NCBI RefSeq assembly: GCF_002890915.1
Contig: NZ_POUT01000014.1
Coordinates: 1 to 64,000, forward strand
Length of the DNA: 64,000 nt
From: Stutzerimonas stutzeri
GTDB taxonomy: Bacteria > Pseudomonadota > Gammaproteobacteria > Pseudomonadales > Pseudomonadaceae
Direction: 5' to 3'
The notes below the pieces were generated by a model. It was not told the origin of the DNA. It saw only the letters and a list, made by a program, of their open reading frames with translations, and made no database searches. Positions 1 through 8,090 of the stretch are shown here, piece after piece; positions within the stretch are counted from its first letter, which is position 1; the number at the start of each line of letters is the position of its first letter. Both the position numbers and the translations under genes were made by a program.

Positions 1-18
1 GTGCTGAAACCTGTCAAA

Positions 19-38
19 AAGGCCTGAAGTCAGGCCTT
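19..38. terminator. Hairpin, probable terminator
   Basis: An 8-bp perfect stem (AAGGCCTG/CAGGCCTT) with a 4-base loop. A T-rich tail follows on the plus strand, and an A-run precedes it, so it could work in both directions. It probably ends a gene lying left of the window. A second hairpin (GCGCTT, GAAA loop, AAGCGC) follows at 61-76. Confidence 0.5.
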
Positions 39-278
39 GTTTGGACTCCGTTAGGCCAAAGCGCTTGAAAAAGCGCCAAACCGGACGGGTTGGGGCAGTT
101 GAAGCCGAGTTTTTCAACGGCCTGCTAGTCGCCTGTGGCGCCGGAAGCTGACGATGCGCGGCGGCGGCCGTCGCACGCGAGCGAGGGATGCCTGTCTCGG
201 CGACGCGGGGCGTTCAGCTTCGCGTAAGCCCATGGCCGTAACCTGTGCAGCGTCGAAACCAACCACAGGTAACCCACC

Positions 279-587
279 ATGAAAACCCTCGCAACCGTAC
301 TGACCGCCGCCACCCTCGCCTTCGGCGCCAACCTGGCACTGGCCAAGGACCTCGGCCCGGACGAGGCCCTGCGCCTGCGCGATGCCGGCACCATCCTGTC
401 CTTCGAGAAACTCAACGAAGCGGCCCTGGCCAAGCACCCCGGCGCCACCGTCGAGGAAACCGAGCTGGAGGAAGAATACGGCCGCTACGTCTACCAGCTT
501 GAATTGCGCGACGCCAAAGGTGTGCAATGGGACCTGGAGCTCGACGCCAAGACCGGCGAAGTGCTGAAGGACCAACAGGACGACTGA
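279..587 (+). CDS. PepSY-domain periplasmic protein (first of tandem pair)
   Basis: A 102-residue protein with an N-terminal signal peptide ending near ALA-K (residue 22). A single PepSY-like domain follows, with the pattern of a conserved acidic segment, EYGRYVYQLEL, then an ELDAKTGEVL end. PepSY domains are small periplasmic or extracellular modules, often tied to two-component systems. The stop codon shares a base with the next start (TGATG), so the four genes from here to the kinase look like one operon. The layout (two PepSY proteins, OmpR regulator, kinase) matches the P. aeruginosa bqs/car locus. The ligand is unknown. Confidence 0.8.
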   Translation: MKTLATVLTAATLAFGANLALAKDLGPDEALRLRDAGTILSFEKLNEAALAKHPGATVEETELEEEYGRYVYQLELRDAKGVQWDLELDAKTGEVLKDQQDD

Positions 588-901
588 TGCCAGCGATGCG
601 CGCCTCCCTTTCCCTGACACTCCCCCTGGCCCTGCTGCTCGCCGCCACCCCGGTGGCGAGCCGCGACCTGGACCAGGACGAAGCCCTGCGGTTGCGCCGC
701 GAGGGCCTCATCATGCCGCTGGAAAACCTGCTGCAACACGCCCTGGAGCGCTATCCGGGCGCACGCCTGCTGGAAGCGGAGCTGGAGGAGGAGGACGGCA
801 TCTACGTCTACGAGATCGAACTGCTCACCGCCGAGGGCGTCGCCCGCGAGCTGGAACTCGATGCCCGCGACGGCCGCCTGCTCAAGGATGAGGAAGACTG
901 A
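587..901 (+). CDS. PepSY-domain periplasmic protein (second of tandem pair)
   Basis: A 104-residue paralogue of the preceding gene, with a signal peptide (MRASLSLTLPLALLLAATPVAS) and one PepSY domain. The shared pattern DxDEALRLRxxGxIxxxE...ELEEExGxYVYxxEL in both proteins shows a tandem duplication. I chose the ATG at 587 because it overlaps the upstream stop; an internal ATG at 596 is also possible. The next gene starts one base after its stop. Its role is probably to modulate or report for the adjacent two-component system, which is inferred from context. Confidence 0.75.
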   Translation: MPAMRASLSLTLPLALLLAATPVASRDLDQDEALRLRREGLIMPLENLLQHALERYPGARLLEAELEEEDGIYVYEIELLTAEGVARELELDARDGRLLKDEED

Positions 902-1567
902 ATGCGCCTGCTGCTGGTCGAAGACAACGTGCCCCTGGCCGACGAACTGGCCGCCAGCCTCGGCCGCCACGGCTATGCCATCGACTGGCTGGCCGATGGC
1001 CGCGACGCCGATTACCAGGGCACCAGTGAGCCCTACGATCTCATCGTGCTCGACCTCGGCCTGCCCGGCAAACCGGGGCTCGAGGTGCTGCGCGACTGGC
1101 GCGCGCGCGGGCTGACGGCACCGGTGCTGATCCTCACCGCCCGCGGCTCCTGGGCCGAGCGCATCGAGGGGCTCAAGGCCGGCGCCGACGACTACCTGAC
1201 CAAACCCTTCCATCCCGAGGAGTTGCTGCTGCGCATCCAGGCCCTGCTGCGCCGCGCCCATGGCCTGGCCAACCAGCCGCTGCTGCGCGCCGGCGGGCTG
1301 GAGCTGGACGAGGGCCGCCAGAGCTGCCGCAAGAACGGCGAGGAAATCGCACTGACCGCCGGCGAATTCCGCCTGCTGCGCTACTTCATGCTGCATCCCG
1401 GCCAGCTGCTGTCGAAGACCCAGTTGGCCGAACACCTCTACGACGGCGAGACCGAGCGCGACTCCAACGTCATCGAGGTGCATGTCAACCGCCTGCGCGG
1501 CAAGCTCGGTCGCGAACTGATCGAAACCCGCCGCGGCCAGGGCTATCGCTTCGGCGACCAGCCGTGA
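902..1567 (+). CDS. bqsR: OmpR-family response regulator (BqsR/CarR-like)
   Basis: A 221-residue regulator. The receiver domain (about 1-115) has acidic residues E7/D8, phospho-acceptor D51 (VLDLGLP) and K101 (TKPF). A winged-helix OmpR/PhoB DNA-binding domain covers about 125-218 (LTAGEFRLLRYFM, then DSNVIEVHVNRLRGKL, then IETRRGQGYRF). It is coupled to the kinase by a GTGA overlap. The symbol rests on gene order (two PepSY genes upstream) and on the RExxE motif of the partner kinase. Other PmrA/QseB-type regulators cannot be excluded. Confidence 0.75.
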   Translation: MRLLLVEDNVPLADELAASLGRHGYAIDWLADGRDADYQGTSEPYDLIVLDLGLPGKPGLEVLRDWRARGLTAPVLILTARGSWAERIEGLKAGADDYLTKPFHPEELLLRIQALLRRAHGLANQPLLRAGGLELDEGRQSCRKNGEEIALTAGEFRLLRYFMLHPGQLLSKTQLAEHLYDGETERDSNVIEVHVNRLRGKLGRELIETRRGQGYRFGDQP

Positions 1568-2880
1568 GATCCATCCAGCGCAGCCTCGCCCTGGGGCTGG
1601 TCGCGGCACTGCTGGTGGTCGCCCTGCTGCTGCTGCAGACCAGCCTCTGGCTGTTCGAAGCAGGCCTCAAGCGCAGCCTGGAGGCCGACCTGCGCGAAGA
1701 AGCCGAGGGCCTGCTGATCGCCGTGGTCAACGGCCCCGACGGCGTGCAGCTGGATACCCAGCGGCTCAGCCCGCGCTACCAGCGGGCCTTTTCCGGCCAC
1801 TATTTCCAGATCCAGCTGCCCGACCGCACCTGGCGCTCGCGCTCGCTCTGGGACGCCACGCCGCAATGGCCGCAGACGCCCGGCCTGGCCAGCGAACTGC
1901 TGGACGGCCCGCAACGGCAGCGCCTGCTGAGCTATCGCGCGCAGTACCGGCGCGAAGGCCAGCCCATCGTCATCAGCGTCGCGCAGGACTACACGCCGGT
2001 GCTCGACAGCTTCGCCCGGGTGCGCCTGAGCGGCTTGGGTCTGGTCGGCGTGGCGCTGCTGGTGTTCCTGCTGGTGCAGCGCTACGCCATGGCCCTGGCG
2101 CTGCGCCCGCTGGAGCGCATCCGCCAGCAGATCGCGCAACTGCAGCAGGGCCAGCGCCAGCAGCTCGACAGCCAGGCGCCGCTGGAGCTGCAGCCGCTGG
2201 TGGCGCAGATCAACCACCTGCTGGCGCACACCGAAGACACCCTGCAGCGCTCGCGCCACGCGCTGGGCAACCTCGGCCATGCACTGAAGACGCCCCTGGC
2301 GGTGCTCGGCAGCCTGACCCGGCGCGAGGAACTGGCCGCCTATCCGGAGCTACAGGCGGGGCTGCAGGAGCAACTGGCGCAGATCCAGCAGCGCGTCAGC
2401 CGCGAACTCGGCCGCGCCCGGCTGGCCGCGGACGTGCTGCCCGGCGCGCACTTCGACTGCGACGCGGAGCTGCCGGCGCTGTTCGAAACGCTGGCGATGA
2501 TCCACCGCCAGGACCTCGACCTGCGCTGGCAGGCCCCGCCCGGCTGCCGCCTGCCGCGCGACCGCGAGGACATGCTGGAGCTGCTCGGCAACCTGCTGGA
2601 CAACGCCTGCAAATGGGCCCGGAGCAAGGTCGTGCTGACCATCGAACAGGCCGACGGCGGCTATCGGCTGCGCGTCGAGGACGACGGCCCGGGCATCGCG
2701 CCGGCGCAGCGCGAGAAGGTTCTCGCCCGCGGCGCCCGCCTGGACGAGTCGGCACAGGGCCATGGCCTCGGGCTGGGCATCGTCGACGACATCGTCGCGG
2801 CCTGGCGCGGCGAATGGACACTGGACGACAGCCCGCTGGGCGGGCTGCGGGTCACGATCCGCCTGCCGGCGGGACGTTGA
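1564..2880 (+). CDS. bqsS: Sensor histidine kinase (BqsS/CarS-like)
   Basis: A 438-residue inner-membrane kinase with a GTG start overlapping the upstream TGA. TM1 is about residues 8-32, a periplasmic sensor about 33-153, and TM2 about 154-176. HAMP follows, then a HisKA motif with H239 (GHALKTPLAVLG). The HATPase boxes are N (LLGNLLDNACKWA), G1 (EDDGPGIAP) and G2 (GHGLGLGIV). R44-E45-E46-A47-E48 at the start of the periplasmic domain is a RExxE motif, reported in BqsS as needed for Fe(II) sensing. It would phosphorylate the adjacent regulator. The iron specificity is inferred. Confidence 0.75.
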   Translation: MRSIQRSLALGLVAALLVVALLLLQTSLWLFEAGLKRSLEADLREEAEGLLIAVVNGPDGVQLDTQRLSPRYQRAFSGHYFQIQLPDRTWRSRSLWDATPQWPQTPGLASELLDGPQRQRLLSYRAQYRREGQPIVISVAQDYTPVLDSFARVRLSGLGLVGVALLVFLLVQRYAMALALRPLERIRQQIAQLQQGQRQQLDSQAPLELQPLVAQINHLLAHTEDTLQRSRHALGNLGHALKTPLAVLGSLTRREELAAYPELQAGLQEQLAQIQQRVSRELGRARLAADVLPGAHFDCDAELPALFETLAMIHRQDLDLRWQAPPGCRLPRDREDMLELLGNLLDNACKWARSKVVLTIEQADGGYRLRVEDDGPGIAPAQREKVLARGARLDESAQGHGLGLGIVDDIVAAWRGEWTLDDSPLGGLRVTIRLPAGR

Positions 2881-2930
2881 GGCGGGACCAAGCAGCAACG
2901 CTGTCGCGCAGCAAACAGGGGGCAGGTTCC

Positions 2931-2980
2931 TGTAGGAGCGCGCCATGCGCGCGAATCGCGGACATGGCCCGCTCCTACAG
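2931..2980. repeat. REP-like palindrome
   Basis: The 10-bp ends TGTAGGAGCG and CGCTCCTACA are perfect inverted repeats around a GC-rich core containing GCCATG/CATGGC. This is the common Pseudomonas intergenic REP type, also seen near 35.1 and 40.9 kb. It lies just after the kinase gene and may stabilise or terminate its mRNA. Confidence 0.8.
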
Positions 2981-3098
2981 AAAGCCGGCTTGCCGGCGAG
3001 CATCGGCGTTGCGCGCCGATCGCCCGCAAGGACTCGGCGTCCCCCAGGCTCCTGCAAAAGGCATCCTGTGCCATGGCCATGGAACGGATGTGGTGTCG

Positions 3099-3124
3099 TT
3101 CGCAGGCAGGGCCTGCTCCAACAA
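3099..3124. repeat. REP half-element (degenerate)
   Basis: This stretch (TTCGCAGGCAGGGCCTGCTCCAAC-like) matches the second arm of the REP type at 2931-2980 with several changes. The 254 bases between the kinase gene and the next gene hold these two REP copies and nothing else recognised. Confidence 0.5.
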
Positions 3125-3134
3125 GGGGTAGCGC

Positions 3135-3350
3135 CTAGTGCGGGCGGGCCAGCTCGTTGCGCATATCTTCGAGAATGGTCTCCACCAGCAGGGTGTTCTG
3201 CACCTGGTGCCCCGCCATGACCCGTGTCGCCTCGGTGCCGTTGATCGGGTAGCCGACATGGACCACCAGGCGGCCGTCCGCCTGCGGCTCGACGCGCGTG
3301 CGGTACTGTGAGGTGAAGGTTTCGGCCAGGTGGCGGGACAAGGTCTTCAT
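3135..3350 (-). CDS. Conserved hypothetical small protein
   Basis: A 71-residue protein starting MKTLSRHLAETF, chosen over an upstream in-frame start because the longer extension is low-complexity. It has no signal peptide, membrane segment or cysteine. It contains a short, possibly beta-rich stretch (GRLVVHVGYPING) and an amphipathic C-terminal helix. I do not recognise the family. It is a single gene on the minus strand between the kinase operon and pprA. Confidence 0.55.
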   Translation of the reverse strand: MKTLSRHLAETFTSQYRTRVEPQADGRLVVHVGYPINGTEATRVMAGHQVQNTLLVETILEDMRNELARPH

Positions 3351-3584
3351 CGAGCATCTCGAAGCAATGAGCCTGTCACAGAGACCTTGCCCCGCGCCTG
3401 GAGATTCCAGCCGTCCATCGGGATGGTGTGCCAGGTTCACCAAACGCTCATCTAGCGGCCTGTGCGGTTAGCGGATTAACACCACCGAACGGTCCTGGGT
3501 TCCCAAGACGCGACGAACCACAGGGCTACAGCGAAGACCGCAACGCGGTATCGGGCCATGAACGTCGAAATGGACTGCTGCCCA

Positions 3585-6227
3585 CTAGCCAGCCGGCAGA
3601 TCGACGCTGAAGCAGGCGCCCGACGACTCGTTGCGCGCCGTCAGTTCCCCCCCCATCTGGCGAATGATGCCGTAGCTCACGGACAGCCCGAGGCCTGTGC
3701 CCTGTCCCACCGGCTTGGTGGTGAAGAACGGATCGAACACCCGCTCCAACAGCTCCGGCTCGATGCCACCGGCATTGTCCTGCACCTCGACCCGAACCCG
3801 CCCCTCCCGTGCCCCGGCGCCCAGCCGGACCCACGGCTGCAGTGTCGGCTCGCGCGCTTTGCGTTCCAGCAAGGCATCTCGCGCATTGACCAGCAGATTG
3901 ATCAGTACTTGCTCCAGTTGGTCAGCGTGGCCGCAGACCTCCGGTAGTTCAACCAGCTCCAACTCCAGCCGGATACCCTGCTGTTGCATATCCTCGCATA
4001 TCAGAGCGACGGCCCCCTCGATGGCCGCCCGTGGCCGGAAGCGTTGCCATTCGACCTCGGAACGCCGGCCGAAGCCGCGCATGTGATTGACGATCCGCGC
4101 GGCGCGCTGGACCTGCCCCTCGATGCGTTCGAGCTTGGCCGCCAGGTACTCATCGGTCAGCCCACCGTTCTCCACGCGCTTGAGCAGATTCATCAGCGCC
4201 GCCCGCATCACGTTGAGCGGCTGGCTGATCTCGTGGGCAATACCCGTGGCCATGGTTCCCAGAGTGGCCATCTTCGCACTCTGGTGCAGTTGCTGGCGGG
4301 AACGGTGCAGCTCCGTGTCGTCGCGACCGACCGCCTGAATCTCGACGAGCCGCCCCGCGCAGTCGAAGACCCCACGCTCCGCCCATAGCCACCAGGCGTG
4401 CTCATGTCCCGGCAATTGCACACGGATCTCCGCAGTGCACAGCGGTTGTTCCGGCGTCAGCGCAGCAATGCGCCGGCGAAATGCCTCGCACTGCTCGTCA
4501 GACAAATAGTCCACCAGGCTCAGACTGCCGACCAGCTCCGGCGGGCAGCCCAGGTAGTCCAGCAGCGGACGGTTGGCGAAACTCAGGGACAGGTCCGGGC
4601 GGTAACGGCAGATCATACTGGGCGAGTCCTCCACTAGCAGGCGGTAGCGCTCCTCGCTCTGCCGGACCCGCTCAGCCGCCTCGCGCGCCTCGGTCACGTC
4701 GAGATACAGCCCGACCGCTTCCAGTGGCCGTCCGTAGTCGTCACGCAGCATCTTGGCCTCGTCGAGTATCCAGTGATAGCCGCCGTGGCGATCACGCATG
4801 CGATAGTGACAGCTCGCCTTGCCCTCACGTAGTAGCCGGCGCGTGCGCTCCAGGAAGATGTCCCGGTCGTCCTCATGCACCAATGACAGCAGCGAGCGTT
4901 CGCACAGCTCGGCCAGCGTCCAGCCCAGCACGACCTCGAGACTTGCGCTGAAAAATTCCGGCCGCAGCACGCCCTCCTCGCAATGCTGCACGTAAATGAT
5001 GGCCGGGGCGCTGTCCACCAGGCTCTCCAAGCGCGCGGTGGCCGCCGCCGCAACCGCTTCGTTCGCCTTGATATCGTCAATGTCGACGGCGAAACCGATG
5101 ATCCGCTGCCGCTGCGCCCGGGCGCTCAGCCGGAACCAGCGCCAGTTCCCCGCCACGGACAGGCGCAGGGCCTGCGCGAACTGCCCGCCTGCGGCTGTAA
5201 CGTCGGCCAAGCGAACACGGAATTCGTCGCGGTCCGCCGGGTGCACCAGGGCAGGCCAATCCACTTCCGACGCCCTAGCCACCCCCAACGCATCCCCCAG
5301 GCAGGGCGCGAGCAGGTAGCGGCCGGTCTGCGAGCAGTATTCCCACCAGCCGCTGCCGAGCATGTCCTGCAGGCACGCATTGCGCTCGTCTTCCTCCCTG
5401 CGGGTCTCGTCGCGTAGGTGCTGGAGCCAGGGGGCAACCACGCCGTCCACCAGTCGCATCCAGTCTTCGCCGGTCAAGTCAGTGGTCTCGGCCACCCCGG
5501 CATGGCACACCAGACACGCCTCGACGCCGTCGCGCCCTCTATGGGGCACCAGCCAGAGGTCGCCGGTGGCGTCCAGTCGCACGCTTCGCGGCGCGGTCTC
5601 GACCAGGCCCGGCAGTCGCTGCAACGTGCGCTCATCGGGGAAGGCCGGCGCTCCCGGTCGCACGAACCGGCGGGCCAGCCGCCAGCGCCGATCCGCCTGG
5701 ACCACCAGCACCCCCGCGCCGGGGATGGCCAGGCGCAGAACCAAGCCTTCGAGGAACTCGTCCAGCAGCGTATCCCGGTCGGTATTACGCGCCAATCGCA
5801 AGCGTCGTGCCAGCTCAGCGCCATGATCCAGCAGCCGTAGGCGCCTTTCCTGCGCCCTGGCGCGCTCGACCTGATCGCTCACATCCAGCAGCCGCAGCGA
5901 CCAGCCACCGGGCAACCGCTCCAGCCAGCCCCGGGTGTGCAGGCGGACACCGGCTCTTCCCTTGAAAGCCAGATCGAGTGTCTGGCCCTCCAGCATCGAA
6001 AAGTCCTCGACGGTCCAGGCGGGTGGCTCGGCCAGCAAATGTGCGAGTTCGACGTCCGCAGTATTCACCGAACCATCCAGCCGTGCCGCCAACGCACCCT
6101 TGCAGTCACGCACTCTGCCCGCTGTATCCAGTTCGATATAAAGCCCCTGCCAAATTGATACATCCATCACACAATTAATGGCGCCCGATTTTTGACTTGC
6201 ACTGAATCGATTCAATTGGTCGTTCAT
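3585..6227 (-). CDS. pprA: Multi-PAS sensor histidine kinase PprA
   Basis: An 880-residue kinase without clear membrane segments. It has an N-terminal sensory part (1-270), PAS-like domains at about 290-385, 400-515 and 525-640, then HisKA with H665 (GIAHEISQPLN). HATPase boxes are N (LINLLVNARDAL), G1 (DNAGGIEPELLERVFDPFFTTK region) and G2 (GQGTGLGLS). The position beside fppA and pprB matches P. aeruginosa, where PprA activates PprB, which switches on Flp pili and adhesins. A CLVCH sequence at 238-242 resembles a c-type heme motif. It is divergent from fppA. Confidence 0.85.
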   Translation of the reverse strand: MNDQLNRFSASQKSGAINCVMDVSIWQGLYIELDTAGRVRDCKGALAARLDGSVNTADVELAHLLAEPPAWTVEDFSMLEGQTLDLAFKGRAGVRLHTRGWLERLPGGWSLRLLDVSDQVERARAQERRLRLLDHGAELARRLRLARNTDRDTLLDEFLEGLVLRLAIPGAGVLVVQADRRWRLARRFVRPGAPAFPDERTLQRLPGLVETAPRSVRLDATGDLWLVPHRGRDGVEACLVCHAGVAETTDLTGEDWMRLVDGVVAPWLQHLRDETRREEDERNACLQDMLGSGWWEYCSQTGRYLLAPCLGDALGVARASEVDWPALVHPADRDEFRVRLADVTAAGGQFAQALRLSVAGNWRWFRLSARAQRQRIIGFAVDIDDIKANEAVAAAATARLESLVDSAPAIIYVQHCEEGVLRPEFFSASLEVVLGWTLAELCERSLLSLVHEDDRDIFLERTRRLLREGKASCHYRMRDRHGGYHWILDEAKMLRDDYGRPLEAVGLYLDVTEAREAAERVRQSEERYRLLVEDSPSMICRYRPDLSLSFANRPLLDYLGCPPELVGSLSLVDYLSDEQCEAFRRRIAALTPEQPLCTAEIRVQLPGHEHAWWLWAERGVFDCAGRLVEIQAVGRDDTELHRSRQQLHQSAKMATLGTMATGIAHEISQPLNVMRAALMNLLKRVENGGLTDEYLAAKLERIEGQVQRAARIVNHMRGFGRRSEVEWQRFRPRAAIEGAVALICEDMQQQGIRLELELVELPEVCGHADQLEQVLINLLVNARDALLERKAREPTLQPWVRLGAGAREGRVRVEVQDNAGGIEPELLERVFDPFFTTKPVGQGTGLGLSVSYGIIRQMGGELTARNESSGACFSVDLPAG

Positions 6228-6363
6228 ATCCCTGCCCAGAACTTCAAACCCCCGAGCAACAGAAGGACGGAAACTGCCGCTGTTTCCTAGAATTAAAAGT
6301 CTTCATCAGAAACACCAGTTACCTATGATAGGCCGTCGTTTCTAGTGACCCGGAGAGAGGGTA

Positions 6364-6834
6364 ATGCTGCAAATAATTCTGATTGCCTGGATATTGCTGT
6401 GCGCCGCTATCGATGCCCGTTTTCAGCGTGTCCCCAACCTGCTCGTCGGTATCGGCCTGATCGGTGCACTGCTGGTCCTGCTGCTGTCCAGCCAGACACT
6501 GACCGGCGCATCCTGGAACCAAGCCATGATGGCCCTGCTGGCCGGCCTGCTGTTGGGCGTGCCCGGATATCGCCGGGGCCAGATGGGCGCCGGCGACGTC
6601 AAACTGCTGGCCGTGCTGGGCCTGGCCAGCGACCTCATGCACCTGCTGTTCAGTGTCGTCGGCGCCGGCCTGGCCCTTGTGGTCTGGGGCCTGGCGGCAG
6701 CCCGCCTATGGCGGTACCTGCCTGCGGCCACCCGCACGAGCCTGGCGCATTTCGCGCCGGAAAACATCCAGCGGCTCCCTTACATACCGTTTCTGCTAGT
6801 GGGTTTCCTGGGTGCGACTGCGCTGCTCGTATAA
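6364..6834 (+). CDS. fppA: Type IVb prepilin peptidase FppA
   Basis: A 156-residue polytopic inner-membrane aspartyl protease. Catalytic residues are D17 (CAAIDARF) and D78 in the GxGD motif (MGAGDVKL). It is short because, like other Tad/CpaA peptidases, it lacks the N-methylation domain. It would cleave the Flp prepilin (15756-15947) and the TadE-like pseudopilins after the glycine before xxxxE. A purine-rich ribosome site (GAGAGAGGG) lies a few bases before the ATG. Confidence 0.9.
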   Translation: MLQIILIAWILLCAAIDARFQRVPNLLVGIGLIGALLVLLLSSQTLTGASWNQAMMALLAGLLLGVPGYRRGQMGAGDVKLLAVLGLASDLMHLLFSVVGAGLALVVWGLAAARLWRYLPAATRTSLAHFAPENIQRLPYIPFLLVGFLGATALLV

Positions 6835-6993
6835 CTAAAGAATTAACACTTTCGACCAACAGTCCAGAAAAGCATTGACCAATATCAACATGGGATTACT
6901 GCTTCCGTATAATCACCAAAAAAACAAGTACTGTCTTAGAACAACATCCTCAACTCAGCCTTGCCCTCATTAAGAACGGAATAGGGTCCCATC
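6835..6993 (+). promoter_or_regulatory. AT-rich leader of pprB
   Basis: These 159 bases between fppA and pprB are much richer in A and T than the flanking genes. They include runs such as CACCAAAAAAACAAG and TATAATC, the latter a possible -10 element. pprB therefore probably has its own promoter. I could not identify a regulator site. Confidence 0.4.
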
Positions 6994-7740
6994 ATGAATA
7001 ATACAGCTACACATAAAATTCTCATTATTGACAACGAGCCTTTTATCGTCGAAGAACTTTGTGAGTTCTTCTGCGAGCATGGTCACAGTTGCGTCGGCGC
7101 GGGATCATCGCAGGAAGCCTTCGAGCGCTTCCATGGCGACCCCGCGATCTCTATCGTCCTGACCGACCTCTACATGCCGGGCATCAATGGCATCCAGCTG
7201 GTGCAAACCCTGCACGAACAGGCCGGCGGGCATCGTTCTTTCGAAGCCATCCTGTTCACTGGGCAATCTGACAAGCAGGACGTCATCCAAGCCATGCGCA
7301 CCGGCTTCGCCGACTACTATCAGAAACCGCTGCACCTCGCCGACCTGCTCGCTGGCGTCGAACGACTCGCCAGTCGGCTCGACAAGCGAAACCGCGAGCA
7401 GCACCTAGGCAACCTCAGCCAGCGCCTGCAAAACCTTACCTCGTCGCTGGAGGAGCTCTGCCTGGACATCCACAAGTTCCAGCAACTGCCGGCGCAGGCC
7501 CCGGAAGCCCATATGCTGGCCCGACAGCCCGCCGACTCGCTGGCCAACAAGCTGTCCCGCCGCCAGTTCGAGGTGTTACAACTGATCTCCCGGGGCATGA
7601 CCAACTACCAGATCGCCTGCGCACTGGGCATTCGTGAAAACACGGTCAAACTCTACGTTTCGCAGATCCTGCGCATCACCAACATGCACAATCGCACCCA
7701 GTTGGCGTTGGCCTTGTCGCCCAGCCAACCCTATCTATGA
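6994..7740 (+). CDS. pprB: Response regulator PprB (REC + LuxR-type HTH)
   Basis: A 248-residue regulator. The receiver domain has D13, phospho-acceptor D58 (LTDLYMP) and K111. A linker with helical character covers about 120-180, and a LuxR/FixJ-type helix-turn-helix about 187-245 (LSRRQFEVLQLISRG, then IRENTVKLYVSQIL). In P. aeruginosa PprB is the target of PprA and activates the Flp/Tad pilus, a secreted adhesin and other attachment factors. It probably controls the operons on both strands of this locus. Its gene is convergent with the minus-strand tad operon. Confidence 0.9.
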   Translation: MNNTATHKILIIDNEPFIVEELCEFFCEHGHSCVGAGSSQEAFERFHGDPAISIVLTDLYMPGINGIQLVQTLHEQAGGHRSFEAILFTGQSDKQDVIQAMRTGFADYYQKPLHLADLLAGVERLASRLDKRNREQHLGNLSQRLQNLTSSLEELCLDIHKFQQLPAQAPEAHMLARQPADSLANKLSRRQFEVLQLISRGMTNYQIACALGIRENTVKLYVSQILRITNMHNRTQLALALSPSQPYL

Positions 7741-7782
7741 GCCACGGGGGACACCCGCTCTTCATACACCCGGCCCTGACCT

Positions 7783-8046
7783 TCAGCGCTGCACGCTATC
7801 CCCGACATCCTCTTCGAAGAACTCCGGAATCGGGTGCTTGAAGCTCTCCAGCCAGCGCTGCAGGGCCAGTTCACGCTCGGCTGGCGTCGCCTGCTGTGGA
7901 TGCCTGGAAGCCGCGCCACCCTCGCGCTGCAGTTGCAGCCAGGCGTCGCTCGTCGTCGGCACAGCGGCAACCAACCTCCCGCCCTCGTCAGCAGCCGCCC
8001 CCAGCGATAACAACAGAGCGGCCCCCCCAATGGCTCGTTTCAGCAT
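7783..8046 (-). CDS. DUF3613 exported protein at end of tad operon
   Basis: An 87-residue protein with a signal peptide (MLKRAIGGAALLLSLGAAA). The body contains AWLQLQREGG and a conserved ERELALQRWLESFKHPIPEFF segment, typical of DUF3613 proteins beside Pseudomonas tad genes. It is the last gene of the minus-strand tad operon, 44 bases after tadD, with a good GAGGAG ribosome site. The function is unknown. A periplasmic accessory role in pilus assembly is inferred from position only. Confidence 0.75.
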   Translation of the reverse strand: MLKRAIGGAALLLSLGAAADEGGRLVAAVPTTSDAWLQLQREGGAASRHPQQATPAERELALQRWLESFKHPIPEFFEEDVGDSVQR

Positions 8047-8090
8047 TTCATTGTCTCCTCATTCAGAACCACGAAGCCTATCCCGACGGG

